In this document: piece by piece, positions 34,656 through 46,947 of the stretch
Numbering within the stretch: position 1 is the stretch's first letter
How the letters are laid out: each line of letters opens with the position of its first letter
NCBI RefSeq assembly: GCF_003943935.1
Contig: NZ_RJOB01000004.1
Coordinates: 1 to 49,427 of the forward strand
Reading direction: 5' to 3'
DNA: 49,427 nt
Origin: Streptococcus mitis
Lineage (GTDB): Bacteria > Bacillota > Bacilli > Lactobacillales > Streptococcaceae
The notes under the pieces: generated by a model
Seen by the model: only the letters and a program-made list of their open reading frames with translations
What the model was told of the DNA's origin: nothing
Database searches by the model: none
Program-made: the position numbers and the translations under genes

Positions 34656-37106
34656 ATGAAAACGATTGGTAATCGCTATGTTGTGGTTGATTTAGAGGCA
34701 ACTAGCACAGGTAGTAAGGCTAAAATTATCCAAGTGGGAATTGTCGTGATTGAGGATGGGAAAATCGTCGATCACTATACGACGGATGTCAATCCACATG
34801 AACCCTTAGATGCTCATATCAAAGAACTGACAGGATTGACAGACCAACGTCTGGCGCAAGCACCTGATTTTTCGCAAGTTGCCAGAAACATTTTTGACTT
34901 GGTGGAGGATGGGATTTTTGTAGCCCACAATGTTCAGTTTGATGCCAATCTTTTGGCGGAAAATTTATTTTTCGAAGGATATGAGCTAAGAAATCCTCGT
35001 GTTGATACGGTCGAATTGGCCCAGGTCTTTTTCCCAGAACTGGAAAAATATAGTTTGCCGATTTTGTGTCAGGAATTAGGAATTCCTCTAAAACACGCCC
35101 ACACAGCCCTTTCAGATGCCCAAGCTACTGCGGAATTACTTTTATTTCTACGGGAAAAGATTGCCCAGCTTCCTAAAGGTCTATTGGAACGCTTGCTGGA
35201 AATGGCTGACGCTCTCTTATATGAGTCCTACCTGGTTATTGAAGAAATTTATCGAAGTCAATCTATCCTGAGTTCACAAGAATTGGTCCAAGTTCAAGGA
35301 TTGTATTTCAAGAAAACTACAGCTCCCCTGGAGCCAAGAAAACTATCTCAAGATTTTTCTAAAAATATTTCTCTATTGAACCTTGAAGTGAGGGATGAGC
35401 AAGAAAGTTTTGCTAAAGAGGTCGGTTTGCTATTGAAAGATGAGCCTGTCTCATTAATTCAAGCGCCGACAGGGATTGGGAAAACCTATGGCTATCTTTT
35501 ACCTGCTTTATCTCAAGTAAAAGAGCGTCAAATTGTTCTTAGTGTTCCGACAAAGATTCTTCAAAATCAAATCATGGAAGAAGAAGGTAAACGTCTCAAG
35601 GAAGTATTCCATACAGATATTCATTCTTTAAAGGGACCACACAATTATCTGAAGCTGGATGCCTTTTATCGTTCCCTGCAGGAAGATGATGAAAATCGCT
35701 TATTTAGACGCTTTAAAATGCAAGTCTTGGTCTGGCTGACAGAGACAGAAACCGGGGATTTGGATGAAATCGGGCAACTCTACCGTTACCAACATTTTCT
35801 AACAGACCTTCGTCATGATGGGAATTTATCATCCAAGAGCTTATTTGTGACGGAAGATTTTTGGAAACGTAGTCAAGAAAGGGCACAAGCTTGCAAGCTT
35901 TTAGTGACTAATCATGCCTATCTTGTAACTAGACTGGAAGATAATCCTGAATTTGTTAGTGACCGTTTATTGATTATTGATGAAGTCCAAAAAGTTTTGT
36001 TGGCTCTAGAAAATCTGCTTCAAGAGACCTACGATATCCAGTCTATTGTCGATTTGCTTGATAAGGCTTTAGTAGGAGAAGAAAACAGGGTTCAACAACG
36101 AATACTAGAAAGTATTCGCTTTGAGTGCCTCTACTTGATAGAACAATTTCAGTCTGGCAAATCTAGGAAAAATATCTTAGATTCTCTGGCCAATCTCCAT
36201 CAGTATTTTTCAGAATTAGAGGTAGAAGGCTTTGAGGAACTGGTTCACTATTTTACGGCTGAGGGTGATTACTGGCTTGAAGCAACTGAAACGAGTCAAA
36301 AGAAAATTCAAATTTCTTCTACGAAATCAGGCCGTATTCTTCTATCTTCCTTAGTGCCTGATTCATGTCAAGTCTTGGGAGTGTCGGCCACTCTTGAGAT
36401 TAGTCAGAGAGTTTCTTTGGCAGATCTTTTGGGTTATCCTGAAGCTAAATTTGTTAAGATTGAAGCTTGTAAAAAACAGGATCAAGAAGTGATCTTGGTC
36501 AAAGATTTCCCCTTGGTAACAGAAACCTCCTTAGAAGTTTACGCCAAAGAGGTAGCTGATTTGCTGATGGGAGTTCAAGCTTTCCAACAACCGATTTTGG
36601 TTCTCTTTACTGCCAAAGACATGCTTCTAGCAGTATCGGATTTACTTCCAGTTAGCCATCTGGCCCAGTATAAAAATGGTGATGTTCATCAACTGAGGAA
36701 ACGCTTTGAAAAAGGTGAACAACAAATCCTGCTTGGTGCAGCAAGTTTCTGGGAAGGAGTCGATTTTTCAAGTCATCCTTTTGTGATTCAGGTTGTACCG
36801 AGACTTCCTTTCCAAAATCCCCAAGAGCCCTTGACGAAAAAGATCAATCAGGAACTAATTCAAGAAGGGAAAAATGCCTTTTATGATTATCAATTGCCCA
36901 TGGCCATTATTCGTTTAAAACAGGCTTTGGGAAGAAGTATGAGACGCGAACACCAACGTTCCTTAACTCTTATTTTGGATAGGAGAATTGTCGGAAAGCG
37001 ATATGGCAAACAAATAGTAGCATCTCTATCAAAAGAAGCGACTGTTAAAACCGTCTCTCAATCCGAAGTTGATGAGACTATTGATGAATTTTTAAATGAA
37101 CTTTGA
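34656..37106 (+). CDS. dinG: DnaQ-type exonuclease fused to DinG-like helicase
   Basis: 816 residues. N-terminal DEDDh 3'-5' exonuclease: Asp12 and Glu14 in VVDLEATSTG, AHNVQFDANLL, and HTALSDAQAT. The C-terminal part is an XPD/DinG helicase-like fold: Walker A APTGIGKT (270-277), Walker B IIDEVQ (Asp442; DEVQ where DEAH is usual), GAASFWEGVDF, and motif VI QALGRSMRR. The four Fe-S cysteines of E. coli DinG are absent, as in the S. aureus-type DinG that acts mainly as a nuclease. A role in DNA repair is inferred. Heads a transcript with rodA. Confidence 0.5.
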   Translation: MKTIGNRYVVVDLEATSTGSKAKIIQVGIVVIEDGKIVDHYTTDVNPHEPLDAHIKELTGLTDQRLAQAPDFSQVARNIFDLVEDGIFVAHNVQFDANLLAENLFFEGYELRNPRVDTVELAQVFFPELEKYSLPILCQELGIPLKHAHTALSDAQATAELLLFLREKIAQLPKGLLERLLEMADALLYESYLVIEEIYRSQSILSSQELVQVQGLYFKKTTAPLEPRKLSQDFSKNISLLNLEVRDEQESFAKEVGLLLKDEPVSLIQAPTGIGKTYGYLLPALSQVKERQIVLSVPTKILQNQIMEEEGKRLKEVFHTDIHSLKGPHNYLKLDAFYRSLQEDDENRLFRRFKMQVLVWLTETETGDLDEIGQLYRYQHFLTDLRHDGNLSSKSLFVTEDFWKRSQERAQACKLLVTNHAYLVTRLEDNPEFVSDRLLIIDEVQKVLLALENLLQETYDIQSIVDLLDKALVGEENRVQQRILESIRFECLYLIEQFQSGKSRKNILDSLANLHQYFSELEVEGFEELVHYFTAEGDYWLEATETSQKKIQISSTKSGRILLSSLVPDSCQVLGVSATLEISQRVSLADLLGYPEAKFVKIEACKKQDQEVILVKDFPLVTETSLEVYAKEVADLLMGVQAFQQPILVLFTAKDMLLAVSDLLPVSHLAQYKNGDVHQLRKRFEKGEQQILLGAASFWEGVDFSSHPFVIQVVPRLPFQNPQEPLTKKINQELIQEGKNAFYDYQLPMAIIRLKQALGRSMRREHQRSLTLILDRRIVGKRYGKQIVASLSKEATVKTVSQSEVDETIDEFLNEL

Positions 37107-37142
37107 TAAATAGTATTGTATGAAAGTATAAGGTTAGTATAT

Positions 37143-38366
37143 ATGAAACGTTCTCTCGACTCTAGAGTCGATTATAGTTTGCTATTGCCAGTATTTTTTC
37201 TACTGGTTATTGGCGTGGTGGCTATCTATATAGCTGTTAGTCATGATTATCCAAATAATATTTTGCCCATTTTAGGGCAGCATGTCGCCTGGATTGCCTT
37301 GGGGCTTGTGATTGGTTTTATCGTCATGCTCTTTAATACAGAATTTCTTTGGAAAGTGACCCCTTTTCTATATATGTTAGGTTTGGGACTCATGGTCTTG
37401 CCGATCGTCTTTTATAATCCAAGCCTAGTGGCATCAACGGGTGCTAAAAACTGGGTATCAATAAATGGCATTACTTTGTTCCAACCGTCAGAATTTATGA
37501 AGATATCCTATATTCTCATGTTGGCTCGTGTCATTGTCCAATTTACAAAGAAACATAAGGAATGGCAACGTACAGTTCCTCTGGACTTTTTATTAATTTT
37601 TTGGATGATTGTCTTTACCATTCCAGTCCTAGTTCTTTTGGCACTTCAAAGTGACTTGGGGACGGCTTTGGTTTTTGTAGCCATTTTCTCAGGAATCGTC
37701 TTACTATCAGGAGTTTCTTGGAAAATTATTATTCCAGTATTTGTGACTGCTGTAACAGGAGTTGCTGGATTCTTAGTCATTTTTATCAGTAAGGGTGGTC
37801 GGGCTTTTCTCCATCAATTGGGGATGCCGACCTACCAAATCAATCGTATCTTGGCTTGGCTTAATCCATTTGACTTTGCCCAAACAACCACTTACCAGCA
37901 GGCTCAAGGACAGATTGCCATTGGAAGTGGTGGATTATTTGGTCAAGGTTTTAATGCTTCGAATCTGCTTATTCCAGTTCGTGAGTCGGATATGATTTTC
38001 ACGGTTATCGCAGAAGATTTTGGCTTTATTGGCTCTGTCCTTGTTATTGCCCTTTACCTCATGCTGATTTACCGTATGTTGAAGATTACTCTTAAATCAA
38101 ATAACCAGTTCTACACTTATATTTCCACAGGTTTGATTATGATGTTGCTCTTCCACATCTTTGAAAATATCGGCGCTGTGACGGGCTTGCTTCCTCTGAC
38201 TGGGATTCCACTGCCTTTCATTTCGCAAGGAGGATCGGCTATTATCAGTAATTTGATTGGTGTTGGCTTGCTTTTATCGATGAGTTATCAGACTAATCTA
38301 GCTGAAGAAAAGAGCGGAAAAGTGCCATTCAAGAGGAAAAAGGTTGTATTAAAACGAATCAAATAA
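37143..38366 (+). CDS. rodA: RodA/FtsW-family peptidoglycan polymerase
   Basis: 407-residue SEDS protein with about ten transmembrane helices. Signature loops: SGAKNW-like STGAKNWVSI, QSDLGTALVF, the RILAWLNPFD / QQAQGQIAIGSGG stretch, RESDMIFTVIAEDFGFIG, and PLTGIPLPFISQGGSAI. It polymerises glycan strands together with a class b penicillin-binding protein. RodA (peripheral growth) is preferred over FtsW from the sequence of these loops and the gene order, but that is not decisive. ATG 37143 after AAGG; the extension from 37116 lacks an RBS. Confidence 0.5.
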   Translation: MKRSLDSRVDYSLLLPVFFLLVIGVVAIYIAVSHDYPNNILPILGQHVAWIALGLVIGFIVMLFNTEFLWKVTPFLYMLGLGLMVLPIVFYNPSLVASTGAKNWVSINGITLFQPSEFMKISYILMLARVIVQFTKKHKEWQRTVPLDFLLIFWMIVFTIPVLVLLALQSDLGTALVFVAIFSGIVLLSGVSWKIIIPVFVTAVTGVAGFLVIFISKGGRAFLHQLGMPTYQINRILAWLNPFDFAQTTTYQQAQGQIAIGSGGLFGQGFNASNLLIPVRESDMIFTVIAEDFGFIGSVLVIALYLMLIYRMLKITLKSNNQFYTYISTGLIMMLLFHIFENIGAVTGLLPLTGIPLPFISQGGSAIISNLIGVGLLLSMSYQTNLAEEKSGKVPFKRKKVVLKRIK

Positions 38367-38376
38367 GGAGAAAATC

Positions 38377-38931
38377 ATGGTTAAAGTAGCCGTTATGTTA
38401 GCTCAGGGCTTTGAAGAAATTGAAGCTTTGACAGTTGTAGATGTTTTGCGTCGGGCAAATATTACTTGTGATATGGTTGGTTTTGAAGAGCAAGTGATAG
38501 GTTCGCACGCAATCCAAGTAAGAGCGGATCGTGTCTTTGATGGTGATTTGTCAGACTATGACATGATTGTCCTTCCTGGAGGGATGCCTGGTTCTGCACA
38601 TTTGCGTGACAATCAGGCCTTGATTCAAGAATTGCAAAGCTTCGAGCAAAAAGGAAAAAAACTAGCAGCTATTTGTGCGGCACCAATTGCCCTCAATCAA
38701 GCAGGGGTATTGAAAAACAAGCAGTACACTTGTTATGATGGCGTTCAAGAGCAAATCCTTGATGGTCAATATGTCAAGGAAACAGTAGTGGTAGATGGTC
38801 ATTTGACAACCAGTCGAGGTCCCTCGACAGCCCTTGCCTTTGCCTACGAGTTGGTAGAGCAATTAGGAGGAGACGCAGAGGGGTTACGAACTGGAATGCT
38901 CTATCGAGATGTCTTTGGTAAAAATCAATAA
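38377..38931 (+). CDS. DJ-1/PfpI family protein (YajL/ThiJ-like)
   Basis: 184 residues, the DJ-1 length. The nucleophile-elbow cysteine lies in AAICAAPIAL, and the acidic partner in GFEEIEA. DJ-1 relatives include deglycases, glyoxalases and chaperones; no activity can be assigned. RBS AAGGAGA, 10 bases after the rodA stop. Its stop codon is part of the terminator hairpin. Confidence 0.5.
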   Translation: MVKVAVMLAQGFEEIEALTVVDVLRRANITCDMVGFEEQVIGSHAIQVRADRVFDGDLSDYDMIVLPGGMPGSAHLRDNQALIQELQSFEQKGKKLAAICAAPIALNQAGVLKNKQYTCYDGVQEQILDGQYVKETVVVDGHLTTSRGPSTALAFAYELVEQLGGDAEGLRTGMLYRDVFGKNQ

Positions 38932-38957
38932 AACGGGAGTTAACCTCTCGTTTTTTT
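38930..38957 (+). terminator. terminator of the dinG-rodA-DJ1 transcript
   Basis: aaaacgggag/ctctcgtttt with one G-U pair, then seven Ts; it starts inside the DJ-1 stop codon. Confidence 0.5.
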
Positions 38958-39000
38958 ATGTGGAAAACTCAGGGAAATCATCGCTTTTTTAACGAAAAAA

Positions 39001-39009
39001 TGGTATAAT
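39001..39009 (+). promoter_or_regulatory. leaderless promoter of the HAD-gyrB-ezrA region
   Basis: TGGTATAAT (TATAAT 39004-39009). The ATG at 39017 comes 7 bases later; an ATG at 39008 would lie inside the -10 box. Confidence 0.5.
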
Positions 39010-39016
39010 GAAAGCT

Positions 39017-41541
<2,525 letters not shown>

Positions 41542-41578
41542 AAAATAGGGAGAAGTAGTTCCCTTGGTCTAAAAAATA

Positions 41579-41587
41579 TGATATAAT
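41579..41587 (+). promoter_or_regulatory. ezrA promoter
   Basis: Extended -10 TGATATAAT with TATAAT at 41582-41587. Leader about 30 nt with AAGGAG. Confidence 0.5.
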
Positions 41588-41622
41588 CGTTACGATTGTT
41601 TCAAGTAAAAAAGGAGTTTAAT

Positions 41623-43350
41623 ATGTCTGCTAGACTAGTAATTTATTTAATAATTGCAGTTGCAGTTTTATTGGTCATTGCCTATGCTATCGCAATCTAT
41701 GTAAGGAAACGCAATGAAAGTAAACTAGCAATTTTAGAAGAGAAAAAAGAAGAACTGTACAATCTTCCAGTTAATGATGAAGTTGAAGCTGTAAAAAATA
41801 TGCACTTGATTGGACAAAGTCAGGTGACTTTCCGTGAATGGAATCAAAAATGGGTTGATTTATCTCTTAATTCTTTTGCCGATATCGAAAATAATCTTTT
41901 CGAGGCAGAAGGCTACAATAACTCATTCCGTTTTTTCAAGGCCAGTCATCAAATTGACCAAATCGAGAGTCAAATTACCTTGATTGAAGAAGATATTGCG
42001 GCAATTCGCAATGCTTTGGCAGATTTAGAGAAACAAGAGTCTAAAAATAGTGGACGTGTTCTTCATACCTTGGACTTGTTTGAAGAGTTGCAACACCGAG
42101 TTGCAGATCATTCTGAAGAATATGGCCAAGGTTTATCTGAAATTGAAAAACAATTGGAAAATATCCAATCAGAGTTTTCTCAGTTTGTAACTTTAAATTC
42201 ATCTGGTGACCCAGTAGAAGCTGCTGTGATTTTGGATAATGCTGAAAATCATATCTTGGCTTTGACACATATTGTTGATCGTATACCAGCAATTGTAACA
42301 ACATTATCTAAAGAGCTACCAGATCAACTAGAAGATTTAGAAGATGGTTACCGTAAGCTCTTAGATGCCAACTATTATTTTGCTGAGACAGATATCGAAG
42401 CGCGTTTCCAACTGCTTTATGAGGCTCTCAAGAAAAATCATGAGAATATTGCTAAACTAGAATTGGATAATGCCGAGTACGAAAATACTCAAATCCAAGA
42501 AGAGATTAATGCACTTTACGATATCTTTACACGAGAAATTGCGGCACAGAAAGTGGTAGAAGGTTTAGTAGCAACACTTCCTACTTATCTGCAACATATG
42601 AAGGAAAATAATGCTTTATTGATAGAAGATATTGAGCGTTTGAGCAAGAACTATTTACTTTCTGAGTCAGATGCAAGTCATGTTCATAGATTGCAAGCTG
42701 AGTTAGAGTCTTTGGAAGAATCTGTATTAGAATTAACTTCAGAACAAGAGGAACATTCTGAGCCATATTCATTACTTGAAGAACGTTTGGAAAACTTACA
42801 AGCTACTTTGAAAGAAATTGAGGATGAACAAGTTGAACTTAGTCAACGTCTTGCTCAGATTGAAAAAGATGATATCAATGCACGTCAAAAGGCAAATGTA
42901 TATGTTAATCGTCTCCATACCATCAAGAGATATATGGAGAAACGGAACTTACCTGGTATTCCACAAACTTTCTTGAAGCTATTCTTTACAGCAAGTAATA
43001 ATACGGAAGATTTAATGGCTGAATTAGAACAAAAATTAGTCAATATAGAATCAGTTAACCGTATTCTTGAAATTGCAACGAAGGATATGGAAGAGCTTGA
43101 GGCGGAAACTTATAATATTGTACAATATGCAACCTTGACAGAACAACTCTTGCAATATTCTAACCGCTACCGCTCATTTGATGAACGCATTCAAGAAGCC
43201 TTCAATGAAGCTTTAGATATTTTTGAGAAAGAATTTGATTATCATGCTTCGTTTGACAAGATTTCTCAAGCATTGGAAGTGGCAGAGCCTGGTGTAACCA
43301 ACCGCTTTGTTACCTCATATGAGAAAACACGTGAAACAATTCGTTTCTAA
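41623..43350 (+). CDS. ezrA: septation ring formation regulator EzrA
   Basis: Membrane-anchored division protein that controls FtsZ ring number and cell-wall assembly. 575 residues: one N-terminal transmembrane helix (about residues 5-25), then almost entirely Glu/Lys/Leu-rich coiled coil with spectrin-like repeats. ATG 41623 follows AAGGAG; the ATG at 41596 would give an extension lacking an RBS. It is monocistronic, between gyrB and a converging gene cluster. Confidence 0.5.
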   Translation: MSARLVIYLIIAVAVLLVIAYAIAIYVRKRNESKLAILEEKKEELYNLPVNDEVEAVKNMHLIGQSQVTFREWNQKWVDLSLNSFADIENNLFEAEGYNNSFRFFKASHQIDQIESQITLIEEDIAAIRNALADLEKQESKNSGRVLHTLDLFEELQHRVADHSEEYGQGLSEIEKQLENIQSEFSQFVTLNSSGDPVEAAVILDNAENHILALTHIVDRIPAIVTTLSKELPDQLEDLEDGYRKLLDANYYFAETDIEARFQLLYEALKKNHENIAKLELDNAEYENTQIQEEINALYDIFTREIAAQKVVEGLVATLPTYLQHMKENNALLIEDIERLSKNYLLSESDASHVHRLQAELESLEESVLELTSEQEEHSEPYSLLEERLENLQATLKEIEDEQVELSQRLAQIEKDDINARQKANVYVNRLHTIKRYMEKRNLPGIPQTFLKLFFTASNNTEDLMAELEQKLVNIESVNRILEIATKDMEELEAETYNIVQYATLTEQLLQYSNRYRSFDERIQEAFNEALDIFEKEFDYHASFDKISQALEVAEPGVTNRFVTSYEKTRETIRF

Positions 43351-43406
43351 AATAATAAAAAAGTTTTGATTGTGTGAGAAGCAGAATCAAATCTTTTTTA
43401 TTATTT
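43351..43406 (+). terminator. terminator of ezrA
   Basis: aataataaaaaag (43351-43363) pairs exactly with cttttttattatt (43393-43405); an inner ttgatt/aatcaa stem extends the hairpin. Confidence 0.5.
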
Positions 43407-43440
43407 GTCTATAAAATCTTGTATGATAAGATCTCAAGAT

Positions 43441-43520
43441 AAAAAATTGGAGACGATTTAAAAAGCAAGTCAGAACCTATGTCTGGTTTATAAGGTTCAA
43501 TAGCTTTCTAATCTCTCCAA
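43441..43520 (-). terminator. long three-tier hairpin after the DUF1827 gene
   Basis: Nested arms ttggaga/tctccaa (43447-43453, 43514-43520), aaagc/gcttt (43462-43466, 43503-43507) and gaacct/aggttc (43473-43478, 43493-43498). On the minus strand it ends in a run of Ts, so it can act as the terminator for the minus-strand gene. Unusually long and tiered for a plain terminator. Confidence 0.5.
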
Positions 43521-43524
43521 AATT

Positions 43525-43824
43525 TTATTTGATTGGAATCGAAATCCCAATTAATTTTTCTGAGTAGAGGGTTTTGATATTGGTCTCATCAATAGAGTCT
43601 TTATCAATTTTACGTTTCAAGAAAAACTCTTGGATGGCTTCGATTTCGGTTTCGCGAATAGCACGGTGTTTATTTGAAATGAGGACTTCATAGTGAAGCG
43701 GAGCTTGAGTAAAAATAACATCAGTATTCCCTGCAGAATAGACCTCAACAAGGGTTGCATCTGTACTTTCTAGCTGGCTTTTTACAAGTTGCGAGTGTGA
43801 GTTTGTCGTATTGATAAGCTTCAT
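43525..43824 (-). CDS. DUF1827 family protein
   Basis: 99-residue soluble protein of Lactobacillales. Starts MKLINTTNSHSQLV, with central TDVIFTQAPLHYEVLISN and RAIRETEIEAIQEFFLKRK. No catalytic motif was seen. RBS GGAGGG and an extended -10 (TGCTATAATA, TATAAT at 43856-43851). Gene order next to clpE is common in streptococci. Function unknown. Confidence 0.5.
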   Translation of the reverse strand: MKLINTTNSHSQLVKSQLESTDATLVEVYSAGNTDVIFTQAPLHYEVLISNKHRAIRETEIEAIQEFFLKRKIDKDSIDETNIKTLYSEKLIGISIPIK

Positions 43825-43850
43825 AACATTCCCTCCGATTTTCTAATTCT

Positions 43851-43859
43851 ATTATAGCA
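43851..43859 (-). promoter_or_regulatory. promoter of the DUF1827 gene
   Basis: TATAAT (43856-43851) with the TGC extension; no convincing -35. Confidence 0.5.
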
Positions 43860-43883
43860 CTTTTTAAATAAAGTAGCTTGATT

Positions 43884-44039
43884 TATACTCAATGAAAATC
43901 AAAGAGCAAACTAGGAAGCTAGCCGCAGGTTGCTCAAAACACAGTTTTGAGGTTGTAGATAAGACTGACGAAGTCAGTGACTATATCTACGGCAAGGCGA
44001 AGCTGACGTGGTTTGAATTTGATTTTCGAAGAGTATTAG
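43884..44039 (+). repeat. BOX element copy 3
   Basis: Begins tatactcaatgaaaatcaaag and ends cgaagagtattag, with the inner gactgacgaagtcagtgac hairpin. Most complete copy in the window. Its last bases contain the stop codon of the minus-strand Nudix gene. Confidence 0.5.
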
Positions 44040-44488
44040 TCAATCTTATGCTGTTTTTTCCAAGATTGGATGGCCCATTTATGACTACCACGTTTGAGAT
44101 TTTCCATAGCCTCATCAATAGGGAACCAGGCAATATGATTAAAGTCTTCTAGTGGTTTTTGAACTTCCTTGAAAGAAGTCGCTTCATAGAGGTAGGCAGG
44201 ATTGTAGTAGTAGGTATCACGGTGACGAGAGTAGAAATATTCATCAGCTTGTCCATAATAGGTACCAATTTCAGCTGTGAATCCAAGTTCTTCAATCAAC
44301 TCACGTTTTAGGGCCTCTTGATGATTTTCACTTGCTTCAATTTCGCCACCTGGTAAGAACCAAGCGCCATTAGGCGCTTGAACAAGAACAATTTGTTTTT
44401 GTTCAGCGTCAGGGATAACTGCATACACTCCATAGCGTGCAACATAGTCTGTATTCGCTTTTTTTTCTCCAAAAGTTGGGTTTGCCAT
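44036..44488 (-). CDS. Nudix hydrolase
   Basis: 150 residues. The Nudix box starts at GGEIEASENHQEALKRELIE and continues ELGFTAE, complete and with all the metal-binding glutamates. N-terminal DYVARYGVYAVIPD and C-terminal Trp-rich tail (HKWAIQSWKK). It would hydrolyse a nucleoside diphosphate linked to another moiety; the substrate is unknown. The ATG at 44488 follows GAGGAAA; the earlier in-frame start at 44551 overlaps the -35 box. The BOX element supplies the stop. Confidence 0.5.
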   Translation of the reverse strand: MANPTFGEKKANTDYVARYGVYAVIPDAEQKQIVLVQAPNGAWFLPGGEIEASENHQEALKRELIEELGFTAEIGTYYGQADEYFYSRHRDTYYYNPAYLYEATSFKEVQKPLEDFNHIAWFPIDEAMENLKRGSHKWAIQSWKKQHKID

Positions 44489-44522
44489 TGCATTTTCCTC
44501 ATTATCTAGTATCGTTATTATT

Positions 44523-44551
44523 ATCATAATGGACAAAGGGCAAGCTGTCAA
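44523..44551 (-). promoter_or_regulatory. promoter of the Nudix gene
   Basis: TTGACA (44551-44546), 17-base spacer, TATGAT (44528-44523). Confidence 0.5.
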
Positions 44552-44570
44552 GAAATTACAGTTATTTTAG

Positions 44571-44603
44571 TAAAAAAGAAGCAGAAAATTTTCATTTTCT
44601 ACT
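44571..44603 (-). terminator. terminator of clpE
   Basis: gcagaaaatt / attttct arms (44581-44602) with an A-run (44572-44577) on the plus strand, which gives Us on the clpE transcript. Confidence 0.5.
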
Positions 44604-44618
44604 CCTTTTCTATAGGAT

Positions 44619-46877
44619 TTATTTTTCTATTTTAGAAGTTTTCACTTCAGCTTTTTTGGCCGACTTAATTTGAATCTTGCCCTTACTAGTCATGACTGCC
44701 TTGAGGTCTTTTTCGCTTGGATTTTCAAGGTAGTAGTCAGTGATAGCGTCCTCTATATAGTCTTGAATGGTACGACGAAGTGGGCGGGCTCCCATTTTTG
44801 GATCATAACCGAGGTCAACCAATTTTTCCTTGACCTTGTCTGTCACATCAAGATGGATATTGTTGCCAGAGAGACGCTTGTTAACATCCGCTAGCATGAG
44901 CTCGACGATTTGAAGAAGATTATCCTTGCTGAGAGCCTTGAACTCGATGATGCCGTCAAAACGGTTCATGAACTCTGGGCTAAAGAAGTTACCGAGTTCA
45001 CCGAGAACAGAGTTGGTACGTCCTTCGCGAGCTGCCCCGAAACCAACGCTAGCTTCAGCCTTACCCGTACCTGCATTTGAAGTCATGATAATAATGGCAT
45101 CCTTGAAGCTGACGGTACGCCCTTGCCCATCTGTCAAACGACCATCGTCCAAGACCTGAAGGAACATATGCATGACATCTGGATGGGCTTTTTCTACTTC
45201 ATCTAAGAGAATAAGAGAGTAGGGATTACGTCGGACTTTTTCAGTTAATTGTCCAGCCTCGTCGTAGCCAACATAACCTGGAGGGGCACCGACTAACTTA
45301 GCAACGCTGTGTTTTTCCATGTATTCACTCATGTCAAAGCGAATCATGCTGTCAGCAGAACCAAAGAGTTCGATAGCTAGTTGTTTGGAAAGTTCTGTCT
45401 TACCGACACCGGTTGGGCCGACAAATAAGAAGCTTCCAATTGGGCGGTTAGGCGTACCGAGACCGACACGATTACGGCGAATAGCTTTTGCAATCTTATC
45501 AACAGCATCGTCTTGCCCAATAACATGAGACTTGAGGTCTTCAGCTAGATGGATGAGTTGAGATTGTTCTTTCTCTTTCAAATCCCCAACAGGGATGTTG
45601 GTTTTCTGCTCGATAATGTGTTCAATTGTTTTCTCACTGATGATAGGAGTATCTTGGTCAGTAACCTTTTTCTTTTGCATTTCCTTATACTTGGCAATTT
45701 GATCGCGGAAGTAGGCAGCTTTTTCAAAATCTTCCTCTCGTGTAGCTTGAGATTTGAGATTTTCAGCCTCAATCAAGCGTTGATCAATCACTTTAGGATC
45801 GACAAAATTCAAGGTCAAGTTCATCTTAGAACCTGCTTCATCTAGGAGGTCAATGGCCTTGTCAGGCAAGAAGCGATCTTGTATGTAGCGATTGGAAAGA
45901 GTTGCAGCTGCTTCAATTGCAGCATCGGTATATTGAACGTGGTGGTAGTCTTCGTATTTCTTTTGAATCCCTTTGAGGATAATAATCGTTTCCTCCACAG
46001 TTGGTTCATCGACCTTAACAGGCTGCATACGACGCTCTAGGGCAGCATCTTTTTCAATGATACGGTATTCATTGAGGGTAGTAGCACCGACCAGTTGCAG
46101 TTCCCCACGAGCAAGGGCTGGCTTGAGGATATTTCCAGCATCCATATTGCCATCGCCTGCAGAACCAGCACCGACAATTTCATGGATTTCATCGATAAAG
46201 AGAATGATGTCCTCACGTTTGCGAATTTCTTCCATGAGTTTTTGCATGCGTTCTTCAAATTGTCCACGGATACCCGTTCCTTGAACCAAGCTAACCACAT
46301 CTAGACGGATGACTTGTTTACCTTGGAGTTTATGTGGAACATCGCCATCAACAATTTTCTGAGCTAGACCTTCGACAACGGCAGTTTTTCCGACACCAGG
46401 TTCACCGATAAGGACAGGATTATTTTTGGTTCTACGATTGAGAATCTCGATGACACGGATAATCTCATCATCGCGTCCAATAACGGGGTCGATATCACCA
46501 CGACGAGCAATCTCAGTTACATTGATACCAAATTCTTCTAGTAGGCCTTTTTCTTGGCTAGGTGGAGGAGTTTGAGCAGGTCCACGATTTTGGGAGCCAT
46601 AACCGCCGTTTCCACCGTAACCTCCACCTGATTGGGTTGGGGGAATAGGAGGAGTATTGCTAGAAGGTCTGAAATTGTTTAGATCATTGAAGAAATCACC
46701 AAAGGGATCGAAGTCACGATTGTTCAAATCTGTCATTCCTTTAAAGAGACTGTTGTTAGGATCAGTCTTGATAATCTTGTAGCAGTTTTGACAGAGGTCA
46801 ATTTGTTTTTGTTTTCCATTGAGATTGGTGTAAAGATGAATTGTTGAGTCGTTGATTTTACAGTTTTGACAAAGCAT
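44619..46877 (-). CDS. clpE: ATP-dependent Clp protease ATPase ClpE
   Basis: Hsp100/Clp unfoldase, 752 residues. An N-terminal zinc finger has Cys3, Cys6, Cys29 and Cys32 (CQNC twice), the mark of ClpE. Two AAA+ modules: Walker A GEPGVGKT with IDEIHE, and GPTGVGKT with [13 protein letters not shown]-type helical segment ([17 protein letters not shown]) lies between them. A Gly/Pro/Asn-rich linker follows the zinc finger. It works with ClpP on misfolded proteins under heat and stress. Regulated by CtsR (site at 46918-46934). Confidence 0.5.
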   Translation of the reverse strand: MLCQNCKINDSTIHLYTNLNGKQKQIDLCQNCYKIIKTDPNNSLFKGMTDLNNRDFDPFGDFFNDLNNFRPSSNTPPIPPTQSGGGYGGNGGYGSQNRGPAQTPPPSQEKGLLEEFGINVTEIARRGDIDPVIGRDDEIIRVIEILNRRTKNNPVLIGEPGVGKTAVVEGLAQKIVDGDVPHKLQGKQVIRLDVVSLVQGTGIRGQFEERMQKLMEEIRKREDIILFIDEIHEIVGAGSAGDGNMDAGNILKPALARGELQLVGATTLNEYRIIEKDAALERRMQPVKVDEPTVEETIIILKGIQKKYEDYHHVQYTDAAIEAAATLSNRYIQDRFLPDKAIDLLDEAGSKMNLTLNFVDPKVIDQRLIEAENLKSQATREEDFEKAAYFRDQIAKYKEMQKKKVTDQDTPIISEKTIEHIIEQKTNIPVGDLKEKEQSQLIHLAEDLKSHVIGQDDAVDKIAKAIRRNRVGLGTPNRPIGSFLFVGPTGVGKTELSKQLAIELFGSADSMIRFDMSEYMEKHSVAKLVGAPPGYVGYDEAGQLTEKVRRNPYSLILLDEVEKAHPDVMHMFLQVLDDGRLTDGQGRTVSFKDAIIIMTSNAGTGKAEASVGFGAAREGRTNSVLGELGNFFSPEFMNRFDGIIEFKALSKDNLLQIVELMLADVNKRLSGNNIHLDVTDKVKEKLVDLGYDPKMGARPLRRTIQDYIEDAITDYYLENPSEKDLKAVMTSKGKIQIKSAKKAEVKTSKIEK

Positions 46878-46917
46878 ACATCTACCTCATTTCTTTCTTT
46901 AGCCTGACCTGTTTAAA

Positions 46918-46934
46918 GGTCAAAAATAGTCAAA
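46918..46934. promoter_or_regulatory. CtsR operator of clpE
   Basis: Direct repeat GGTCAAA-N3-AGTCAAA matches the CtsR heptad consensus with the standard 3-base gap. It lies just downstream of the predicted start point. Confidence 0.5.
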
Positions 46935-46947
46935 TTTCTATACTCTC

